Notes under the pieces: generated by a model
Databases searched by the model: none
The model's input: the letters and a program-made list of their open reading frames with translations, nothing else
Told to the model about the DNA's origin: nothing
Shown here: positions 13,890 through 22,188 of the stretch, one piece after another
How the letters are laid out: every line of letters begins with the position of its first letter
Numbering within the stretch: position 1 is the stretch's first letter
Position numbers and translations under genes: made by a program
Assembly: GCA_902794005.1 (NCBI GenBank)
Contig: CADBFO010000015.1
Coordinates: forward strand, 1-50,750
Direction: 5' to 3'
DNA from: an uncultured Bacteroidia bacterium
GTDB taxonomy: Bacteria; Bacteroidota; Bacteroidia; Bacteroidales; UBA932
DNA length: 50,750 nt

Positions 13890-16391
13890 ATGGAAAACGG
13901 CCGTCTCATACGCGAAAGCTCCCGTCTTCCGGCTTCTGCCATAGCCGGAGCGGTCAACGACGCCCTTGGGCAAAACCGTTCGCTGGTCGTGACGGCCCCT
14001 CCCGGAGCCGGAAAATCCACGCTCCTGCCCCTGACCATCCTGGACGCGCTTCCCTCCGGCGGAAAAATTCTCATGCTGGAACCCCGGCGGGTTGCCGCCC
14101 GCCAGATTGCCGCCCGGATGGCCTGGCTGCTGGGAGAGGAAGTGGGGAAGACGGTGGGCTACCGGATCCGTTTCGAGAGCCGGATATCCCCGGACACCCG
14201 CATCGAGGTTCTTACGGAGGGCATCCTGACCCGCAGGCTCATCGAAGACCCGGGTCTGGAGGGTGTTTCCGTGGTCATTTTCGACGAATTCCATGAAAGA
14301 AGTCTTGCGACCGACGAGGCCCTGGCCCTCACAAGGCAGGCCCAGGCGCTTCTGAGGGAGGATTTGCGCATCGTGGTCATGTCGGCCACCATCGACACTT
14401 CGGCCCTTTCCGCTTCCCTGCAGGCGCCCGTCGTGGAGAGCGGGGGACGGATGTTTCCCGTCGAAATCCTCCGCGGCCCCGTGGAGGCGGATGAGAAAAA
14501 TGTTGCGGAACTGGTGGCGGCCACCGTCCGGGAGGCGAATGGCTCCCGGGAGGGCGATATCCTGGCCTTTCTTCCCGGCGAGGCCGATATCCGTCGCTGC
14601 GCCGCCCTGCTGGGCAATACGCTCGGCGCCACGAAAGTCTTTCCGCTCTACGGACTCCTGTCCAATGCCGCACAGCGGGCGGCCATCGCGCCCAGTGCCC
14701 CGGGGGAGAGAAAAGTGGTGCTGGCAACGCCCATCGCCGAAACCTCGCTCACGATCGAGGGCGTGCGCATCGTGGTGGATTCCGGCCTTTGCCGCAAGCC
14801 TGTCCATGATTCCCGGAGCGGCCTCAGCCGGCTGGAGACCGTGCGCATCAGCCTGGACATGGCCACCCAGCGCAGCGGCCGTGCCGGACGGGTGGCCCCC
14901 GGTGTGTGTTACCGTCTCTGGAGCGCCGCCACCGAATCCCGGATGGCCGCGGTAAGGACGCCGGAAATCCTGTCGGCCGACCTTTCCGGCCTTGTTCTGG
15001 ATGCCGCTGCATGGGGAGAATCCGACCTTGCTGCGCTTCCCTGGCTTACGCCCCCGCCCGCGCCGGCTCTTCGCAGCGCCCGGGCCCTGTTGGCGTCCCT
15101 GGAGGCCATCGGAGCGGACGGGAGGATTACCCCGCACGGGAAAGCCCTTTCGGCCCTTCCTTGTCATCCCAGAATCGCGCAGATGCTTCTGTGCGCCGGA
15201 ACGGCCCGGGAAAAGGCCCTCGCGGCCGATGTTGCGGCCCTTCTGGAAGAGAAGGATCCGCTGGGCGACGGGACGGAAAGCGGCCTGGACCTCCGCCTCC
15301 GGGCGCTTCGGAAAGCCCGAAGGGAGCGTCAGCCGGGCCGGTGGGACCGGATTCTCCGGGTTGCGGAGCAGTATGCCGCCATGGTGCGCGTGGAGGCCGA
15401 CAACGGCCCCGCCGATCCTTACGAGGCGGGTGCGCTTCTGGCGTCGGCTTATCCGGAGCGAATCGGCCACCTTTGGAAGGAAGGCGCCGGGCGCTACCTT
15501 CTGTCCGGAGGAGAACTGGCGGCCGTGGATCCGTCCGACCCCCTGTCGGGGGCCGAGTGGGTGGCCGTGGGCAGCATGAATGCAAATCCCGGTGGCGTGG
15601 GGCGGGTGTTTCTGGCCAGCCCGGTCGCCCGGGAGGATTTGCTGGGAATGGCTGCTGTACGGGAGGTCATTTTCTGGGACGGCAAGGCCGGCACCCTTAC
15701 GGCCCGGCGCGAAACCCGGCTGGGCGTCCATCTTCTGGCCCAGAAACCCCTTTCGGAGGTCCCCGAAGAAGAGGTGTTGCGGGTCCTTGCGGCGGCGGCC
15801 CGGAAGGACGGCCTGTCGATGTTCGATTTTTCGGACGAAGTCCTTTCGCTTCAGCGGAGAATCTCGGCCGTGTCTGCCTGGCACCCGGAACTGGAAATCC
15901 CTTCCGTCTCTACCGAAACCCTCCTGGCGCAGGCAGACAGCTGGCTTCCGGCTTTTGCGGGCCATGCCCGGACGGGTGCGGCCCTCAGGAAGATAGACCT
16001 GTCGGAGGTAATCTGGAGCCTCCTTCCCCATGAACTGCGGCAGACGGTCGAGCGGCTGGCGCCCGCCCAGATCGAAGTTCCCAGCGGAAGCCGGATCCGC
16101 CTGGACTACCGCCAGGGTGCGGAGGCCCCGGTCCTGCGGGTGCGTCTCCAGGAGTGCTTCGGCCTGTTGGATACGCCGCGCGTGGACGGCGGAAGGGTAC
16201 CTGTCCTGATGGAACTCCTGTCTCCCGGATACAAACCCGTGCAGCTCACCGCCGATCTCAGGAGTTTCTGGGAGACTGCCTACTTTGAGGTACGGAAAGA
16301 ACTCCGGCGGCGTTATCCCAAGCACGCGTGGCCGGACCGTCCCCTGGACAGCGCTCCCGTGAGGGGCGTGAAAAAGAAAAACGGCTTCTAA
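13890..16391 (+). CDS. hrpB: ATP-dependent DEAH-type helicase HrpB
   Basis: An 833-residue DEAH-box RNA helicase of the HrpB family. Walker A is APPGAGKST (37-45), motif Ia LEPRRVAARQIAARM, motif II is DEFH (132-135), motif III MSAT, motif V region TPIAETSLTIEGVRIVVDSG and motif VI QRSGRAGRVAPGVCYRLW. The C-terminal part carries the HA2-like and HrpB-specific regions (LSPGYKPVQLTADLRSFW and YPKHAWPDRP). The physiological RNA target of HrpB is not known. Start at ATG 13890, five bases after a promoter core. Its stop overlaps that of the convergent DUF4783 gene by four bases. Confidence 0.95.
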   Translation: MENGRLIRESSRLPASAIAGAVNDALGQNRSLVVTAPPGAGKSTLLPLTILDALPSGGKILMLEPRRVAARQIAARMAWLLGEEVGKTVGYRIRFESRISPDTRIEVLTEGILTRRLIEDPGLEGVSVVIFDEFHERSLATDEALALTRQAQALLREDLRIVVMSATIDTSALSASLQAPVVESGGRMFPVEILRGPVEADEKNVAELVAATVREANGSREGDILAFLPGEADIRRCAALLGNTLGATKVFPLYGLLSNAAQRAAIAPSAPGERKVVLATPIAETSLTIEGVRIVVDSGLCRKPVHDSRSGLSRLETVRISLDMATQRSGRAGRVAPGVCYRLWSAATESRMAAVRTPEILSADLSGLVLDAAAWGESDLAALPWLTPPPAPALRSARALLASLEAIGADGRITPHGKALSALPCHPRIAQMLLCAGTAREKALAADVAALLEEKDPLGDGTESGLDLRLRALRKARRERQPGRWDRILRVAEQYAAMVRVEADNGPADPYEAGALLASAYPERIGHLWKEGAGRYLLSGGELAAVDPSDPLSGAEWVAVGSMNANPGGVGRVFLASPVAREDLLGMAAVREVIFWDGKAGTLTARRETRLGVHLLAQKPLSEVPEEEVLRVLAAAARKDGLSMFDFSDEVLSLQRRISAVSAWHPELEIPSVSTETLLAQADSWLPAFAGHARTGAALRKIDLSEVIWSLLPHELRQTVERLAPAQIEVPSGSRIRLDYRQGAEAPVLRVRLQECFGLLDTPRVDGGRVPVLMELLSPGYKPVQLTADLRSFWETAYFEVRKELRRRYPKHAWPDRPLDSAPVRGVKKKNGF

Positions 16392-16843
16392 TACGCCGTC
16401 TGGCGGGAAATGTTAATTTGCTGGATTTTGTAGGGCTCTCCCGCGAAGGAAGTGGCGTAGATGGTAACCTGGAAGAGCTCTCCGCCGGCATTCAGGAGGC
16501 CGATCATATACTTTTTGTTGCTTTCCGAAGCCCTGTGCGTCATCTGGAAGGAGCGTGGCGTATTGGCCTGGAAAAAGCTGCGGAGAATTTCGCGGGCCTG
16601 CTTCTTGGAACAGTTGCGGGAAGAGGAGATGATGGTGACGTCCAGGTTGTCGGCAAACCAGGTGGAGAGCGATGCGGCATCTCCGGAAGCCAGATATTTT
16701 GTAATGGAAGAGAAGACGGCAAAACCGTCCTCCGGGGTTTGTTGAAGGGTTTTTGTGCTGCTCATGAACTGTGACTGAGCCTGTGCCGTTACACAAAAAC
16801 ACAGCAGAACGACTGACAAAAGAATATGGAACGTCTTTTTCAT
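16388..16843 (-). CDS. DUF4783-family exported protein
   Basis: A 151-residue protein with a signal peptide (MKKTFHILLSVVLLCFCVTA then QAQ). The mature domain is a small NTF2-like alpha/beta cone, by pattern SITKYLASGDAASLSTWFADNLDVTI and LRSFFQANTPRSFQMTHR, matching the DUF4783 family of Bacteroidota. NTF2-like folds bind small ligands or act as scaffolds; no role is established. It is divergent from rlmH with a 50-base spacer and I find no clear promoter on its side. Confidence 0.8.
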   Translation of the reverse strand: MKKTFHILLSVVLLCFCVTAQAQSQFMSSTKTLQQTPEDGFAVFSSITKYLASGDAASLSTWFADNLDVTIISSSRNCSKKQAREILRSFFQANTPRSFQMTHRASESNKKYMIGLLNAGGELFQVTIYATSFAGEPYKIQQINISRQTAY

Positions 16844-16856
16844 TCGGGTGTTTATC

Positions 16857-16887
16857 TTGCAAATTCCGCGCCGAATTGTTATTTTTG
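16857..16887 (+). promoter_or_regulatory. Promoter of rlmH and the NtrY-like kinase
   Basis: TTG (16857-16859) and TATTTTTG (16880-16887) are 20 bases apart; the ATG at 16894 follows six bases later, predicting a leaderless message. Confidence 0.6.
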
Positions 16888-16893
16888 CGTTTG

Positions 16894-17367
16894 ATGAATA
16901 TCGTTTTGCTGACCGTCGGCCGTACCGACGTCAAATGGGTGAAGGAAGGCCTGGACCTGTATGCGTCCCGGCTGGTTCACTATGCCCCCTTCTCCGTAAA
17001 CGAAATTCCGGAACTCAAGAAGGTGTCGGCCCTTTCCAGGGAGCAAATCAAAGAAAAGGAAGGGGAACTGATCCTGAAGCAGCTGTCTCCTTCCGACACC
17101 CTCATTCTCCTGGACGAGCACGGAAAGGAATTCCGTTCCGTGGAATTTGCCGATTATATCCAGCGGCAGCTCTCCTCCGGCGCCCGCAGCCTGGTTTTCG
17201 CCGTCGGCGGGGCTTACGGTTTCTCGGAAGCGGTTTATTCCCGTGCCCGGGGGAAAATCTCCCTTTCCAAGATGACTTTTTCCCATCAGATGGTTCGCAC
17301 GGTCTTTGCAGAACAGCTTTACCGCGCCTTTACCATCCTGAAGGGAGAACCTTATCACCATGAATAG
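16894..17367 (+). CDS. rlmH: 23S rRNA pseudouridine(1915)-N3 methyltransferase
   Basis: A 157-residue SPOUT methyltransferase that N3-methylates pseudouridine 1915 in helix 69 of 23S rRNA. The knot region is recognisable: LILLDEHGKEFRSVEFADYI, the SAM-binding FAVGGAYGFSE, and the C-terminal signature MTFSHQMVRTVFAEQLYRAF ending in EPYHHE. Length and termini match the family. The promoter core is six bases upstream. The end overlaps the start of the histidine kinase gene by eight bases, so both are co-translated. Confidence 0.96.
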   Translation: MNIVLLTVGRTDVKWVKEGLDLYASRLVHYAPFSVNEIPELKKVSALSREQIKEKEGELILKQLSPSDTLILLDEHGKEFRSVEFADYIQRQLSSGARSLVFAVGGAYGFSEAVYSRARGKISLSKMTFSHQMVRTVFAEQLYRAFTILKGEPYHHE

Positions 17368-20300
17368 GAAAAGAATCATACGGCACTGGGTGTCGGTCGC
17401 TCTCATGGCGGCCGCCCTCCTTGTGTTTGCCGCCTCCTTCTTTTCCGGCATCGGCCGCGGCCACATCAACGGGGTTGCCCGGGAATTGAGCGGGAGGGTG
17501 GAAAAACGCATGCAGGTGCTGGACGCTTCTATCGCCCAAGCCCTGGAAGGGGATACCGGGGAATGGATGAACCTCGGCGACCTTCCGGAAGACATGGTGG
17601 TTTACCGCTATGTGGAAGACACCCTGCAGAGCTGGGCCAACCAGTTCCCCATCCGTAATGACGACATCCGCCCGCAGGCGCTGGTGCAGCGGCTGGGAGA
17701 CAGCCGGAACAGTTTCGTCTCTCCGCTCCGGGACGTGAACGAATATCCCGGTTTTGTCAACCTCGGCTCCAAATGGTATCTGGTCAAGAAGGTGGTTTCC
17801 GACAAATGCCAGGTGATTGCCGGTCTGGAGATGGTGGATGAACTCCAGGCTGGGTCTCTCAACGGTGTGAATCCCCATTTCCGGGTGGAAGGACGCTATC
17901 GGATCCGTCCCCTGTCGGCCGGAGTGGGAGCGCCGGTGGTGGTGGGCGGCGTGCCCCTTTTCATGCTCACCTCGGAAGGAGAAACGGAGTCGTCCCAACG
18001 GCATTCGGCCTTCCTGTGGATGGCTGTGGCGCTTCTTTTTTCCGGGCTTCTGCTGTTCCTGAATGCCCATCCCAGCCGGCTTTCGCTGGCCGGGGTCATC
18101 CTTATTCAGCTTGTGGTGCTGGGCTGGATGTATTTCTATGGCCGCAACCTGGCGCCGAATTCCCAGCTGTTCTCTCCGCTGCTGTATGCCGACGGCCCTC
18201 TCCTGTATTCCCTGGGCGCCGTGGTCGTTCTCAATCTGGCCATCACCATCTTCGTCATGGACCTGTATCTGGTGCGCTGGACCTTGCTGAAGGGCCTTCG
18301 GCGCTGGAACAGCCGCTGGTTGCAGGGGCTCTCCGCCTTCGGAATCGTGCTTACGCTTGCCGTCATCATCCTGTACATCCACCTTACCTTCCGGAGCATT
18401 TCAGTCAACTCCAGCATTTCGTTGGAATTGTACAAAATCACCCTCCTGAGTCCTTATACGGCCATTGTTTACATCTCCTTCCTGGCCCTTTCGCTCACCA
18501 TTCCGCTGCTTGTCCAGATTCTGTCGCCCATCCTCCGTTCCCTGACGGGCTTGCGGTATGACATGTTTTCCTTGCGCGGGAGAATCGGCTATGCCACCGT
18601 GGTGGGCATTTATTTTGTGACGACCTCGTCCATGCTGGGCTTCGAGAAAGAGGAGAACCGGGTGGACGTCTGGGCCAACCGCTTGGCCATGGACCGGGAC
18701 ATCGCCCTGGAAATCCAGCTCAGAAGCACGGAAAATGCCATTTCGACGGATGCCATGATCGGGGCCCTGTCCGTTCTGGAAGGCAGTGCGGACATCATCC
18801 GCAACCGGCTGGTGAGCACTTACATGGGTCGCATTTCGCAGGACTATGACATCGCTGTCCTGCTGCCCGGAAGCGACATCGCCGCCAATGCCTTGTTCCA
18901 GGAACGTGTCCAGGGCGGGGTCCGGCTCAGCGAAAACTCCCATTTCTTTTACAGTACCATCGGCAGCGGACGCGCTTCCTATACGGGCCTTTTCTCCTAT
19001 TATGTCAGGGATTACGGTCCGTGCTCGGTGCTGGTTACGGTAGAATCCAAGCACAACCGGGAAGACCGGGGCTATCTGAGCCTCCTGGGCATTGCCGACC
19101 CGGGGCGCGTAACCCTTCCGCCGGTCTATTCCTGGGCCAAATATGCCGACGACCATCTTGTGCAGTACAAAGGCCTTTACCCTTATCCCACCGTCCATTC
19201 GGGACTCCTGAAAAAACTGGCCGACGAGAGACCTTCGGGCCATGTGGACCAGGAAGGCTGGTGCCACTTTGTCCACAACGTTTCCGAAGGGGAGGTCATC
19301 GTCATCTCCCGGCCCAGCACGGAATGGCTGTACTATGTGGTGGAGGGATTCCTTTTTGCCATCCTGGCCTTCCTGTTCATATCGGCCCTTGTCTGGCGGC
19401 GCCGTGGCAGCGAGGGAAGGCGTTATTTCCAGAACAGGATCGGCATGGTGATGTACCTGTCCCTGCTGGTGACCCTGGTGGCCATGGCGGGATTCAGCGT
19501 CTGGTTCGTGTACAAGCGCAACAATGCCGATATGGAAAGCATCATGACCGCCCGCATCAACTCGCTGCAGGCCATGCTGCAGGAACGTATGCGGCAACTG
19601 GACCATCCGGGGGACATGCGTACGGCGGAGGTGCTGACAACCATTGAGGGCGTGGGAAACAACCTCAAGTGCGACATCTCCCTGTTCGACCTTTCCGGCC
19701 GGGTGGTGATGAGCACCACCCCGGAGGTATATGACCGGATGATTCTGGGACACCGGCTGGAAGACAACGCCTTCGAGCAGATCATGTTTGCCCACAAGCG
19801 TTTCTACATGCATCGGGAAAAGGTGGGCAGGCGCAGTTACTATGCCCTCTATGCTCCCGTGATGAACAGCAGCGGGCGCATGGTGGCCATTGTGTCTTCT
19901 CCCTTCACGGACATCACGCACGACCTCGAGAGCGAGGCCATCCTTCACATTGCCACGGTCATCACCATCTTCCTGTTGCTGCTGCTCATTTCCCGCTTCG
20001 TCACCTTCGAAGTGGTGAGCCGCATGTTCCGTCCCATTTCGGAACTCCGGCAGAAGATGAGCGTCACGGATATCGATTACCTGGAGCCGCTGGAATACGA
20101 CCAGGACGACGAGATTACCCCGCTGGTGCAGGCCTACAACCGAATGGTGCATGACCTCGGGGAGAGTTCCCGCCGTCTGGCGCAGGTGGAACGGGACAAG
20201 GCCTGGACCGACATGGCCCGCCGCGTGGCCCATGACCTCAAGAACCCCCTCACGCCCATCAAACTGCAGCTCCAGATGCTCATGCGCATGAAAGACTCCG

Positions 20301-20866
20301 GCAACCCGCAGTGGCAGGAGCGGTTTGACGAGGTGGCCCAGACCGTCCTTTATCATGTGGACCTTCTGGCCGATTCGGCCGACCAGTTCTCCACCTTCGC
20401 CAAGATGTATGACCAGAAGGCGGAACGCCTGGATCTGGATGCCCTTATCCGTCAGGAAGTGGACCTGTTCGACTCCCGGGACGACATCTCACTGGACTAT
20501 TTCGGCCTGTCCGACGCCATCGTGGATGCGCCGCGTCCGCAACTGACCCGTGTGGTGGTGAACCTGATCACCAACGCCATCCAGGCCATCGATGAGCAGG
20601 AAGGGGAGAAGCGCCTGGTGGTTTCGCTCCGCAACGCCATGGAAGACGGCTTCTACGATATCGTGGTGGAAGACAACGGCCCCGGCGTGGACGAGAAGAA
20701 CCAGGAAAAGATTTTTACGCCGGACTTCACCACCAAGACCAGCGGCTCCGGCCTGGGCCTGGCCATTTGCCGCCGCATCGTGGAACACTGCGGCGGAACC
20801 ATTTCCTATTCGCGTTCCTTCAGACTGGGCGGAGCCTGTTTTACCGTAAAGTATCCCAAAGCATGA
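17360..20866 (+). CDS. NtrY-like membrane sensor histidine kinase, very large
   Basis: An 1168-residue membrane kinase. One N-terminal helix (about 10-30) and an extracytoplasmic segment are followed by a cluster of about five helices (roughly residues 215-430), a second extracytoplasmic domain (430-650), two helices, a further sensor loop, a last helix and a HAMP segment (VSRMFRPISELRQKM). The kinase core has phospho-acceptor H958 in AHDLKNPLTPIKLQ, N box NLITNAIQAID, G1 DNGPGVDEKN and G2 TSGSGLGLAICRRI. The LKNPLTPIKL signature is of NtrY type. The likely cognate regulator is the NtrC/NtrX-like protein 7 kb upstream. It overlaps rlmH by 8 bases and the serine hydrolase gene by 4. Confidence 0.9.
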   Translation: MNRKRIIRHWVSVALMAAALLVFAASFFSGIGRGHINGVARELSGRVEKRMQVLDASIAQALEGDTGEWMNLGDLPEDMVVYRYVEDTLQSWANQFPIRNDDIRPQALVQRLGDSRNSFVSPLRDVNEYPGFVNLGSKWYLVKKVVSDKCQVIAGLEMVDELQAGSLNGVNPHFRVEGRYRIRPLSAGVGAPVVVGGVPLFMLTSEGETESSQRHSAFLWMAVALLFSGLLLFLNAHPSRLSLAGVILIQLVVLGWMYFYGRNLAPNSQLFSPLLYADGPLLYSLGAVVVLNLAITIFVMDLYLVRWTLLKGLRRWNSRWLQGLSAFGIVLTLAVIILYIHLTFRSISVNSSISLELYKITLLSPYTAIVYISFLALSLTIPLLVQILSPILRSLTGLRYDMFSLRGRIGYATVVGIYFVTTSSMLGFEKEENRVDVWANRLAMDRDIALEIQLRSTENAISTDAMIGALSVLEGSADIIRNRLVSTYMGRISQDYDIAVLLPGSDIAANALFQERVQGGVRLSENSHFFYSTIGSGRASYTGLFSYYVRDYGPCSVLVTVESKHNREDRGYLSLLGIADPGRVTLPPVYSWAKYADDHLVQYKGLYPYPTVHSGLLKKLADERPSGHVDQEGWCHFVHNVSEGEVIVISRPSTEWLYYVVEGFLFAILAFLFISALVWRRRGSEGRRYFQNRIGMVMYLSLLVTLVAMAGFSVWFVYKRNNADMESIMTARINSLQAMLQERMRQLDHPGDMRTAEVLTTIEGVGNNLKCDISLFDLSGRVVMSTTPEVYDRMILGHRLEDNAFEQIMFAHKRFYMHREKVGRRSYYALYAPVMNSSGRMVAIVSSPFTDITHDLESEAILHIATVITIFLLLLLISRFVTFEVVSRMFRPISELRQKMSVTDIDYLEPLEYDQDDEITPLVQAYNRMVHDLGESSRRLAQVERDKAWTDMARRVAHDLKNPLTPIKLQLQMLMRMKDSGNPQWQERFDEVAQTVLYHVDLLADSADQFSTFAKMYDQKAERLDLDALIRQEVDLFDSRDDISLDYFGLSDAIVDAPRPQLTRVVVNLITNAIQAIDEQEGEKRLVVSLRNAMEDGFYDIVVEDNGPGVDEKNQEKIFTPDFTTKTSGSGLGLAICRRIVEHCGGTISYSRSFRLGGACFTVKYPKA

Positions 20867-22188
20867 ATATTATGAAAAAAACGCTGCGTTGGCTTCTTGC
20901 CATCCTTTTGCTCCTTCTGCTTGGAGGATGCCTTTATCTGAACACCCTGATGCCCATTATCACGGGCTATGCCGCCAAGAATCTGGCATCGGCCGTATTC
21001 GTTTCCGGCAGGGACCCTGCCGATGTGGAGAAGCTGGACCTCCATTTTTCTTTCATCCGCTTCAATCGCAACAAGGTGGACAATGAGAACAAGACGGTTA
21101 CCAGCCGCTTTCTTTGGGCCAAGTCCACGGCTGCCTACCGGGAGGGATATGGCGTGACCCTTCTTCGGGGAAAGGAGACTGCCCGCTTGCAGGCGGAAGC
21201 CTTCCCGCTGGAAAAAGAAGCGGAGGGCGTCCATGTGCTGCATCCCGGGGATTCGGCCCTTTCGGCCCGGCTCGATCCCATCGCCAAGGCTTTTGTCGAT
21301 GAGCGGAAATACAGCGGAACGCCCTTCGCCTTTGTGGTCCTTCACAAGGGAGGCGTGGTCGCGGAGCGCTACCGGGAGGGGATGTCGGCCCGGACGCAAC
21401 TGCTGAGCTGGAGCATGGCGAAAAGCTTTGTCAATGCCCTTGCAGGCATCATGAGCAAGGATGGAATGGTGGACATTTTCGCCCCCCTGGACATCCCCGA
21501 GTGGCAGAACGACGGGCGCAGGGAGATAACCCTCAACGACCTGATGCAGATGCAGAGCGGGCTGGAGTGGAACGAGGACTATGGCAATCGCTCGGATGTG
21601 AATCTCATGCTGCACCGCGAAGAGGACATGGGGCTCTATGCCTTGTCCAAACCCCTTCAGGACAAGCCCGGCACCCACTGGTACTATTCCAGCGGCAGCA
21701 CCAACATTGTCATGCGTTATCTTCGCGGCAAGTTTGGTTCCGACGCGGAGTTCCTTGGCTATATCCGGGAGCGTCTTTTTGCCCCTCTGGGCATCCGGAA
21801 CGCCCATTTTGAGCCCGATATGAGCGGAACCCCCGTGGGGTCTTCCTACCTGTATGCCACAGCCCGCGATTTTGCCGGTTTCGGACAGTTGTATCTGGAT
21901 GACGGCTGCGTGGGCGGAGAACGCATCCTCCCCGAAGGATGGGTGGACTACACGGTCTCTCCGGCATCGGCCAGCGGGGACCGGTACGGTGCTTTCTTCT
22001 GGCTGAACCGCTGCCATGTGTGCCCGGATGTCCCGGAGGACATGTTCTCCTGCAACGGGCATGACGGCCAGCAGATTTATATCATCCCTTCCAAGGAGCT
22101 GGTGGTTGTAATCCTGGGCTACTCGCCCAAGCCGGACCACGTCATCGACTTCAACGGGCTCCTGCGGGACGTCATTGCGGCATTATAG
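20863..22188 (+). CDS. Serine hydrolase lipoprotein (beta-lactamase/PBP-like fold)
   Basis: A 441-residue exported protein. The signal peptide ends in the lipobox LLLLGGC, so it is probably lipid-anchored in the envelope. The class C beta-lactamase/DD-peptidase motifs are SMAK (S184, K187), a YYSSGSTN element in place of Y-x-N, and HDGQQ in place of K-T-G. The GVVAERYREGM and LLSWSMAKSF contexts are typical of 6-aminohexanoate-dimer-hydrolase-like enzymes, so an esterase or amidase activity is as likely as peptidoglycan hydrolysis. ATG 20863 overlaps the kinase stop by 4 bases; Met4 at 20872 is an alternative start. The 3' end overlaps the convergent alpha-galactosidase gene by six bases. Confidence 0.87.
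   Translation: MNIMKKTLRWLLAILLLLLLGGCLYLNTLMPIITGYAAKNLASAVFVSGRDPADVEKLDLHFSFIRFNRNKVDNENKTVTSRFLWAKSTAAYREGYGVTLLRGKETARLQAEAFPLEKEAEGVHVLHPGDSALSARLDPIAKAFVDERKYSGTPFAFVVLHKGGVVAERYREGMSARTQLLSWSMAKSFVNALAGIMSKDGMVDIFAPLDIPEWQNDGRREITLNDLMQMQSGLEWNEDYGNRSDVNLMLHREEDMGLYALSKPLQDKPGTHWYYSSGSTNIVMRYLRGKFGSDAEFLGYIRERLFAPLGIRNAHFEPDMSGTPVGSSYLYATARDFAGFGQLYLDDGCVGGERILPEGWVDYTVSPASASGDRYGAFFWLNRCHVCPDVPEDMFSCNGHDGQQIYIIPSKELVVVILGYSPKPDHVIDFNGLLRDVIAAL

Noticed and set aside
13863-16325. Long open frame on the strand opposite hrpB
   Set aside because: It is the mirror of a GC-rich codon pattern; the plus strand encodes a full HrpB with all helicase motifs, and the opposite frame has low-complexity Gly/Arg/His-rich sequence.
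20863-22188. Antibiotic-resistance beta-lactamase
   Set aside because: Motifs indicate the broad serine-hydrolase fold (SxxK, HxG) shared by esterases and amidases; nothing supports drug hydrolysis.
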